A stretch of DNA of 12,272 nucleotides. Source: JBGLNJ01 sp964353405 (lineage in GTDB: Bacteria > Chloroflexota > Anaerolineae > Fen-1058). Of the stretch, positions 6,926 through 12,272 are shown in pieces. How positions within the stretch are numbered: position 1 is the stretch's first letter; every line of letters begins with the position of its first letter. Both the position numbers and the translations under genes were made by a program. The stretch is taken from contig CAYGWJ010000224.1 in assembly GCA_964353405.1 (NCBI GenBank), positions 1 to 12,272 on the forward strand. Reading direction: 5' to 3'. Under the pieces are notes generated by a model, which saw only the letters and a list, made by a program, of their open reading frames with translations, was not told the DNA's origin and searched no databases.

Positions 6926-8967
6926 GAGCGACAGCGCGCCGCACCACGGTGCTTGTCGTAGCGATTCTGTTTGCGGCGGCCGGGCTGCGCTCATATCGCC
7001 TTGCCGGGCTGCCTCCCGGCGTGGAACACGACGAGGTGGCCGAATGGCAGATCGCGCGCGGCATTCTCGCCGGACAGCATGCTCTCTTTTTCCGCGAGGC
7101 CTATGGGCAAGAGCCGTTGTACCTGTACCTGCAAGCGGTTTCGGTTTTTTTCTTGGGCGACCACGTGTTTGTGCTGCGCTTGACGTCGTTTGCCGTGGCG
7201 ATGCTGACGATGGCAGCCTGTTTCCGGATGATGCGGCGGCTATTCGGCCCTGTGGTCGCGCTGGTCAGCCTGGCGCTGATGGCCGTCTCTTTGTGGCCGC
7301 TGTTCTTTGCCCGCGTTGCCGTCAGAGGAATGACGCTGCCGCTGGTAGTGTGCCTGGGCGCGGATGCGCTGCTGTCGAATCTCAAAAAAGTCGGCCAATC
7401 GGCCAATCGGCAATTTGCCATCGCCGGGATGTGGTTTGGGTTGTCCGTGTACACTTACCTGGCCGGGCGAGCGGTGCCTATCTTGCTGTTGGGATTCTCG
7501 GTGTACCTGGCGCTGTTTGCGCGAGAGCAGATGAGGGGCAAATGGAGAGGCCTGGTGTTGATGCTGGCGATTGCCGCGCTGATCGCCACGCCGCTTGCCG
7601 TGTATTTGTGGCGCAATCCCGATATCCAGTTCCGCGTCGGCGAGGTGTCTGGCCCGCTGGACAGGCTGCTAAAGGGTGATCCGTCAGAAGTGCTGGCCGG
7701 TGTGCGTGATACGGTGCTCATGTTTTCCGTGCGGGGCGACCAGACCGTGCGCGACAACTGGCCCTATCGCCCGGTATTTGCAGAGCCATTGAGTGCAGTT
7801 TTGTTCTACTTTGGATGTGTGGTTGCTCTCTGGGCCTGGCGCAAGCCGGAATTTGCGTTCATGATGATGTGGCTCGTTGCGCTGCTTGTGCCCACGATGG
7901 TCACTGCCGCGCCGCCCAACTTTGTGCGAGCGCTCGGCGCGCTGCCCCCCATCTTTGCCTTGTCTGGCCTGGGCGCTGGGGCACTCGTCAGCGGAAGGCG
8001 ATTCTTTCACCGCAGAGGCGCTGAGTACAGCGGAGGTGCGGAGAGCGCAGAGAAGATCTATCGAATCTTGTGCGGCCTCGGCGTCTCGGCCGTATTGACG
8101 TGGGTGCTGGCCCTGACTGTGAGAGATTATTTCATTCGCTGGCCCGCGCACCCGGAGACGCAGTTTGTCTGGCAGACCGATTTGGCTTTTGTCGCGCACT
8201 ATCTTGACGAGGCGCGTCATGTGCCGCGCGACGTGTCTATCGCCGGGCTGTCCAACGAGACGATGGATGATTCGTCGCTGCGGCTGTTGCTCAAGCGCCG
8301 AGACCTGGACGTCCGTTGGTTCGACAGCCGAACGACACTCATTCTTCCGGCAGGGCCGGGGGGCATGTTTATCCCGCGCATCGTCCCGCTTGATCCGCTC
8401 CTGCGCGCCCGACTGTTGAGATGGGGCGCGCAGGAACATACCGACCCATCCGACCGCTTTGCCTGGTTCGATCTGGCGCTCGTCCGCGTGACGGGCTTTC
8501 AGACCGGCGCTGCCACGGCCGCGGGTGTTTCCGTGACTTTGCCCGCGTTGCTCGACAACGGCCTGACTTTCTTGGGTTACGAAGCGCTGGATCGTCGGGT
8601 CAAGCCGGGCGAGGACGCGACTGTGCTGACGTATTGGCTAGCAGGCCAACTTGCGCCGTCGCTGTACTCAGCGCCACCGCTGTACTCAGCGCCACCGCTC
8701 AAGGCTTTTGTTCATCTAGAGACACGGGATGGCCTGCCCATCACCCAATCTGATGGGCTGGATGCGCCATCACAGTTTTGGCGCAGCGGCGACGCGATCG
8801 TTCAACTGCACCGCTTTCGCGTCCCACCCGAAACTGTACCCGATATCTATTCGCTGACCGTGGGGCTATACAACTCGCAGACGGGGACCCGCGCCCGGTT
8901 CAGTGCCGCTGTACTCAGCGCCGCCGATGACCACTTGCGGCTGCCCGATGTCGAGGTGGTGAGATGA
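6922..8967 (+). CDS. GT39/PMT-like membrane glycosyltransferase, second of four paralogs
   Basis: This 681-residue homologue has the same architecture. The first helix spans residues 9-22. The outer loop has His36-Asp37-Glu38 and GQEPLYLYLQA (62-72), so the Asp-Glu pair is kept but the preceding Asp is His. Further helices run to about residue 400. The C-terminal soluble domain has DVRWFDSR (463-470) and the beta-rich part with FVHLETRDG. The start is a GTG whose last two bases begin the upstream TGA (GTGA), so translation is probably coupled to the first gene. The gene has been invaded by simple sequence at four places: residues about 155-165 (CGGCCAAT units), 362-378 (CGCAGAG-type text), 580-592 (an 18-bp tandem giving LYSAPPLYSAPP), and 661-667. 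The usual GDP-x-WLYN loop is altered to SVRGDQTVRDNWPY. As in its siblings, a polyprenyl-phosphate-linked sugar donor is expected but not shown. Confidence 0.9.
   Translation: MRATARRTTVLVVAILFAAAGLRSYRLAGLPPGVEHDEVAEWQIARGILAGQHALFFREAYGQEPLYLYLQAVSVFFLGDHVFVLRLTSFAVAMLTMAACFRMMRRLFGPVVALVSLALMAVSLWPLFFARVAVRGMTLPLVVCLGADALLSNLKKVGQSANRQFAIAGMWFGLSVYTYLAGRAVPILLLGFSVYLALFAREQMRGKWRGLVLMLAIAALIATPLAVYLWRNPDIQFRVGEVSGPLDRLLKGDPSEVLAGVRDTVLMFSVRGDQTVRDNWPYRPVFAEPLSAVLFYFGCVVALWAWRKPEFAFMMMWLVALLVPTMVTAAPPNFVRALGALPPIFALSGLGAGALVSGRRFFHRRGAEYSGGAESAEKIYRILCGLGVSAVLTWVLALTVRDYFIRWPAHPETQFVWQTDLAFVAHYLDEARHVPRDVSIAGLSNETMDDSSLRLLLKRRDLDVRWFDSRTTLILPAGPGGMFIPRIVPLDPLLRARLLRWGAQEHTDPSDRFAWFDLALVRVTGFQTGAATAAGVSVTLPALLDNGLTFLGYEALDRRVKPGEDATVLTYWLAGQLAPSLYSAPPLYSAPPLKAFVHLETRDGLPITQSDGLDAPSQFWRSGDAIVQLHRFRVPPETVPDIYSLTVGLYNSQTGTRARFSAAVLSAADDHLRLPDVEVVR
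7392..7414 (+). repeat. CGGCCAAT tandem repeat in the second glycosyltransferase gene
   Basis: CGGCCAAT occurs at 7392-7399 and 7400-7407 and is followed by CGGCAAT (7408-7414). It encodes part of the loop LKKVGQSANRQF. This loop corresponds to the one filled by CAAATCTCA-type sequence in the first paralog. Confidence 0.65.
8006..8055 (+). repeat. CGCAGAG-type simple sequence in the second glycosyltransferase gene
   Basis: The stretch runs TTCACCGCAGAGGCGC, then TGAGTACAGCGGAGGTGCGG, then AGAGCGCAGAGAAGA. It is a degenerate array of CGCAGAG/GCGGAG units like the filler found between genes in many environmental bacterial genomes. Here it is translated as FHRRGAEYSGGAESAEK in the loop before the last membrane helix. 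It contains GGCGCTGAGTACAGCGG (8017-8033), which recurs inverted later in the gene. Confidence 0.7.
8660..8699 (+). repeat. 18-bp perfect tandem duplication in the second glycosyltransferase gene
   Basis: CTGTACTCAGCGCCACCG is present twice in direct succession (8662-8679 and 8680-8697), giving SLYSAPPLYSAPPL. The second unit contains the full 17-base CCGCTGTACTCAGCGCC (8677-8693). This is the exact reverse complement of 8017-8033. The first copy has 16 of the 17 bases (8660-8675). Confidence 0.9.
8906..8922 (+). repeat. Further copy of the 17-bp motif near the end of the second glycosyltransferase gene
   Basis: CCGCTGTACTCAGCGCC again, exact over 17 bases, but read in a different codon phase (AAVLSA instead of LYSAPP). 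The identity is therefore at the DNA level, not a repeated protein motif. Confidence 0.9.
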
Positions 8968-10943
8968 CTCGGACGGCGCGCTCGATGGCGTGGTGGGCGG
9001 CGCTGCTCGCCGTTTTGCTTGCCGCCGCTTTCCTGCGGCTGTATCGGCTCGACGTCGCGCCGCCCGGGATGCCGATTGACGAAGTCGTTGACGCTGGCGC
9101 CGTGCGCGCCATCGCCGCTGGTTGGCGCCAAATCTTTATTGAGCAAGGCTGGGGACGTGAGCCGCTCTATCATTATATTGCTGCGCTTGTGCTGCTCCTG
9201 GTGCGCGATCCGCAGATGGCGATTCGCCTCACGTCGGCGTTCATGGGCATTGCGTTGGTCGCTGCCGTCGGCGTGTTGACCGTACAAGTCGCGGATCGGC
9301 GTGCAGGTTTTTTGGCGGCTGCGTTTACGGCCGTCACCTATTGGGCTGTCTTTGCCAGTCGCTACGGCGTGCGTGACATTTTGTCGGCTCTACTTTCCAC
9401 CTTCACTCTCATCGCATTCTGGCGCGCGCTTGATTCTGGATTCCGGATGGTTGATTTCGGATTGGCCGGCGTATTGCTTGGTCTGACGTTCTACACCAAA
9501 CAGAACAGTCGCATCTTTCCACTCTTGTTTGTCGCGATCGGTTTGTGGCTGTGGCTGTTCGGCCGCGAACGCTTTCTGATGGCTTGGCGAGGGCAGTCGC
9601 TGTTCTTTGCCATCGGGTTGATCATTGGCGCGCCGCTGTTTGTTTACCTGTTGACGCATCCTGCTGCCGAGTCGGGCCGTTCGTTCATGATCGAACCTCT
9701 GATAGCACTGAGGAGCGGTAACATCGGCCCGCTGATGGCGTCTACATTACAGACACTTGGCTTTTTCAGTTTTGACGCGGGTGACTGGACCTACAACGTT
9801 CCCGGCCATCCCGTATTTCCAGTCATTGCCAGTGCGCTGTTCTACATCGGCCTCATCGCATGTGTGGTAAAGTGGCGCGATGTGCGGCGACTTGCTTTGC
9901 CGATCTGGCTCTTGGTCGGATTGCTGCCGGCCATGGTCACGAGCGCGCCGCATTACTTTCGACTGATCGGCGCGCTCGCCCCAGCGTTGATTTTGCCGGC
10001 GATTGGGTTGGTGGATGCGAGCGATTGGATTGCCCGGCGAACCGGGCGAGAGCGACCCGCTCGGCTCAGCGCCGTTATTTTGTTGGTCGTCGGCGCGTTG
10101 GCGTTGGGCCAATCGGCGGTGACGACGTGGCGCGATTATTTCGAGACCTGGGCGGTCAATCCGCATGTTCGCTCCGAGCACAATTCGGACCTGCGCGAGA
10201 CCGGGCGCTACCTCGACAATAGCGCTGACACGACCCCTGTGGTCATTGCCAGCCTGGCTGCTGAAGATGTCGAGCCTGACCTCTTTGGTGGGATGATCAC
10301 GCGAACTGACCTTGACCAGCGCTGGTTTGACGCGTCAACCGCGTTCGTCTTGCCGGGCGGCATGTCGTCAGCGCGATACATCTTTCGACCCGACACCCCG
10401 TTACGTGGCGCATTGAGCGGGTATTTCGTGGGCGCACAATTGATCGTGGACCGGACCTGGCCGGATGGTGCGCCATCTTTAAAAGTCTACCGGCTGGATG
10501 TGGCCTCTGCACGAAAAGCCACGCTGGCTCGCGCTGCCGGGACATTGGCGCCGGTTCGTTTGAGCGACCGGGTCGAGCTGCTTGGCTATTCTGCGCCCGT
10601 CACGGTCACGCCGGGCGCCCCGTTGCGCCTGTTGACGACCTGGCGCGTGTTGCGCGTTTCACCGCCGGGGCCGTCCGGTGTTTTTGCTCACCTGCTGGAT
10701 GCGGAAGGGCGAATTGTGGCGCAAGATGATCATCTTGGCTTTCCCCGGCACAGTTGGCGCGCCGACGATTTGTTTGTACAATTCAGTCGGCTGGATGTTC
10801 CCGCCACACTTCCGCCAGGACGCTTTACGCTGCAAGTCGGCATCTATGACAAAGACACGCAGGCGCGCTGGCCTGTGACCGACTCTGTCGGGCAGGCGCT
10901 GGGCGACCATATTATTTTGGGCGCGGTCGTGGTTCAACCATGA
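8964..10943 (+). CDS. GT39/PMT-like membrane glycosyltransferase, third of four paralogs
   Basis: This 659-residue homologue has Asp39-Glu40 in the first outer loop (PIDEVVDAG) and GREPLYHYIAA (64-74), with membrane helices spread over residues about 10-390. The FSFDAGDWTYNVPG loop is at 268-281, followed by the motif WRDYFETWAVN (389-399). The C-terminal domain has DQRWFDAS (451-458), LTTWRV (557-562), VFAHLLDAEG (573-582) and LQVGIYDKDTQAR (623-635), the most typical version of the domain in this window. The ATG overlaps the preceding TGA (ATGA), indicating translational coupling. A degenerate GATT/GGATT-rich piece at 9432-9465 fills the loop that also carries fillers in the first two genes. 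A stretch around GGGGACG-GAGCCGCT-TATCATTAT is almost identical to the fourth gene at the DNA level. The predicted role is transfer of a lipid-linked sugar on the outer face of the membrane; the substrate is not deducible. Confidence 0.91.
   Translation: MTRTARSMAWWAALLAVLLAAAFLRLYRLDVAPPGMPIDEVVDAGAVRAIAAGWRQIFIEQGWGREPLYHYIAALVLLLVRDPQMAIRLTSAFMGIALVAAVGVLTVQVADRRAGFLAAAFTAVTYWAVFASRYGVRDILSALLSTFTLIAFWRALDSGFRMVDFGLAGVLLGLTFYTKQNSRIFPLLFVAIGLWLWLFGRERFLMAWRGQSLFFAIGLIIGAPLFVYLLTHPAAESGRSFMIEPLIALRSGNIGPLMASTLQTLGFFSFDAGDWTYNVPGHPVFPVIASALFYIGLIACVVKWRDVRRLALPIWLLVGLLPAMVTSAPHYFRLIGALAPALILPAIGLVDASDWIARRTGRERPARLSAVILLVVGALALGQSAVTTWRDYFETWAVNPHVRSEHNSDLRETGRYLDNSADTTPVVIASLAAEDVEPDLFGGMITRTDLDQRWFDASTAFVLPGGMSSARYIFRPDTPLRGALSGYFVGAQLIVDRTWPDGAPSLKVYRLDVASARKATLARAAGTLAPVRLSDRVELLGYSAPVTVTPGAPLRLLTTWRVLRVSPPGPSGVFAHLLDAEGRIVAQDDHLGFPRHSWRADDLFVQFSRLDVPATLPPGRFTLQVGIYDKDTQARWPVTDSVGQALGDHIILGAVVVQP
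9432..9465 (+). repeat. GATT/GGATT-rich filler in the third glycosyltransferase gene
   Basis: GATTCTGGATTCCGGATGG is followed by TTGATTTCGGATTGG, a degenerate short-unit repeat. It encodes DSGFRMVDFGLAG at the loop homologous to the filled loops of the first and second paralogs. It is weaker than the other repeats and could be chance. Confidence 0.35.
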
Positions 10944-12272
10944 GCGATGTAACACGCACATCTGGTGTGCACACTGGGCGTGGAGCACTCGCGGCGCAAC
11001 ACGTCGAATGGGTCGCGTTCGTCGCCGTCGTGCTGCTGGCTGTCCTCTTTCGTTTCTACGCGCTCGACTCGGTTCCGGCCGGCTTGCACTATGACGAGGC
11101 CATTGATGCTCATCTGGCGCAGGATATCCATGCGGGTGCGCGGCCCGTGTATTTCGCTCAGGGATGGGGACGCGAGCCGCTGTATCATTATCTCGTAGCG
11201 ATTGCCATGGACTGGCTCAGCCCGGCGATGGCATTGCGGGTGACTTCGGCCGCACTGGGCGCTCTGTTTGTCGCGTTGGCGTTTCTCTTTTTGCGCGCTT
11301 TGTTCGATTGGCGGGTCGCCGCGATCGGCGGCGCCTGGTTAGCCTGCTCGTTCTGGGTGATGTCGGTGAGCCGGCTGGGCGTGCGCGATGTGGCCGTGCA
11401 ACCTCTGGCGGTGGGGGCGATGCTGGCGCTGTGGCAGACAGCAGGTCGCAAGGTGCAGGTCGCATGGATGGCGATTGGCGGCATGCTGTTGGGATTGAGT
11501 CTGTATACCTACCAGGTCAGCCGCGCTCTCCCGCTGCTTGTCGCACTGTGGTTAGTCTATCTTGCCATCTTTCAGCGACGGCAGTTGGCTCGTCAGTGGA
11601 AGGACCTGGTCGTGTTCGGCCTTGTGGCCGCTCTCGTCGCCGCGCCGCTCGTGATGTACCTGGTCATACATCCCGACGCGGAATCCGGGCGCAGCTTTCA
11701 AGCCGGGCCGGTTCAGCAATTGCTTCAAGGCCAGCCGGGTCCGATGCTGGATCATGCGCTGGCAACACTCGGGATGTTTACGTTCCACGGCGATCCTCAG
11801 CCGCTTTACAATGTGCCGGGCCGGCCTGCGCTGGCGTGGCTGGCAGGCCTGGCGTTTTACATTGGCCTGATCGTCGCTCTGATTCGTCTCAAGCGGGCCG
11901 AGTATGCCTTGATTCTGCTGTGGCTTGTGGCAGCGCTGGCTCCGGCGCTGGTGACGTATCCCGCGCCGAATTTTCCGCGCACGCTGCTGGCGCAATTGCC
12001 TGTTGGCGCGCTCATCGCGATGGCCGTGGTCGAGTTGGGCGACAGGGTTACTCGCGGACTTTACCTTAAACCTGTCAGGGCGATTGTCCTGCCTTTGTTG
12101 GCAGCCCTCGTCATCGGGCAAACGGCCTGGCAGACGTGGAATGATTACTTTGTCACATGGGCCAACTTACGGGAAGCGCGTTTTCAATACAACGCCGGCC
12201 CGTCCGCCGTTGCACACTATCTGGACGCGAGCCCGGAGACTGACCCGGTTATGTTGGCCGGGTTATTCGTGG
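10940..12272 (+). CDS. GT39/PMT-like membrane glycosyltransferase, fourth of four paralogs (cut by right edge)
   Basis: The frame opens at the ATG of ATGA, overlapping the third gene's stop, and stays open for 444 codons to the edge, so only about the first two thirds is present. It shows the first membrane helix (22-38), Tyr51-Asp52-Glu53 in the outer loop, GREPLYHYLVA (77-87), further hydrophobic helices to about residue 396, and GMFTFHGDPQPLYN (278-291). The start of the soluble domain follows (TWNDYFVTWANL, 399-410, then YLDASPETDPV). Compared with its siblings it has short, clean inter-helix loops: AGRKVQVAW (168-176) and LGDRVTRGLYLKPVRA (366-381) where the first two genes carry fillers. 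It may therefore represent the uninvaded form. The N-terminal tail of about 20 residues is longer than in the second and third paralogs. Whether a fifth gene follows cannot be seen. Confidence 0.9.
   Translation, partial: MSDVTRTSGVHTGRGALAAQHVEWVAFVAVVLLAVLFRFYALDSVPAGLHYDEAIDAHLAQDIHAGARPVYFAQGWGREPLYHYLVAIAMDWLSPAMALRVTSAALGALFVALAFLFLRALFDWRVAAIGGAWLACSFWVMSVSRLGVRDVAVQPLAVGAMLALWQTAGRKVQVAWMAIGGMLLGLSLYTYQVSRALPLLVALWLVYLAIFQRRQLARQWKDLVVFGLVAALVAAPLVMYLVIHPDAESGRSFQAGPVQQLLQGQPGPMLDHALATLGMFTFHGDPQPLYNVPGRPALAWLAGLAFYIGLIVALIRLKRAEYALILLWLVAALAPALVTYPAPNFPRTLLAQLPVGALIAMAVVELGDRVTRGLYLKPVRAIVLPLLAALVIGQTAWQTWNDYFVTWANLREARFQYNAGPSAVAHYLDASPETDPVMLAGLFV

Noticed and set aside
8660..8922. 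CRISPR array or coding protein repeat
   Set aside because: The spacing is irregular, the orientation is mixed and the units lie inside an intact reading frame. There are no spacers, and the codon phase differs between copies.
11164..12069. 301-codon plus-strand ORF
   Set aside because: It is out of frame with the fourth glycosyltransferase, whose conserved motifs and stop-free frame run to the edge. Its Arg/Gly/Ser-rich product is typical of a GC-rich shadow.
1..12272. tRNA, rRNA, riboswitch, CRISPR or phage module
   Set aside because: None was recognised on either strand. Nearly all sequence after 900 is accounted for by six protein genes and short gaps.

Overview
The window looks like a chromosomal segment of a high-GC bacterium, most likely a member of the Chloroflexota (Anaerolineae-like). 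This rests on large GT39-type membrane glycosyltransferases with long C-terminal soluble domains occurring in tandem, a PcrA-type helicase carrying an intein, and simple-sequence fillers scattered through genes and gaps. The assignment is inference from remembered family patterns, not a database result.

Layout. (1) 1-132, minus strand: the N-terminal end of an IS1595-like transposase running off the left edge, with a damaged zinc ribbon. (2) 133-875: a poorly coding stretch with one unrecognised plus-strand ORF (460-798), whose frame continues upstream through two stops. It may be a decayed gene. (3) 912-1388, minus: a YacP-like NYN-domain protein. (4) 1411-1481: an imperfect inverted pair of GACGAAGG-type simple sequence. 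(5) 1480-4770, minus: a PcrA/UvrD DNA helicase interrupted in motif III by a 365-residue intein (2932-4026). The intein has intact splicing residues and an insert that looks GIY-YIG-like rather than LAGLIDADG. (6) 4771-4888: a short divergent promoter region. (7) 4889 to the right edge, plus: four consecutive paralogous GT39/PMT-like membrane glycosyltransferases. Each start codon overlaps the preceding stop (GTGA, ATGA, ATGA), and the fourth is cut by the window end.

How the genes relate. The helicase and NYN protein are co-directional and may be co-transcribed. They belong to DNA repair/replication and RNA processing respectively. The glycosyltransferase genes read away from the helicase from their own extended -10 promoter and form a translationally coupled operon. 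All four probably move sugars from a polyprenyl-phosphate donor to an acceptor on the outer face of the membrane. Their number suggests different donors or acceptors, or a multi-step glycan.

The most unusual features are the intein, and the way different low-complexity DNA fillers have entered the glycosyltransferase genes in frame. The fillers sit at the same two inter-helix loops in several paralogs. In the second gene a 17-bp motif recurs in both orientations and in different reading frames.
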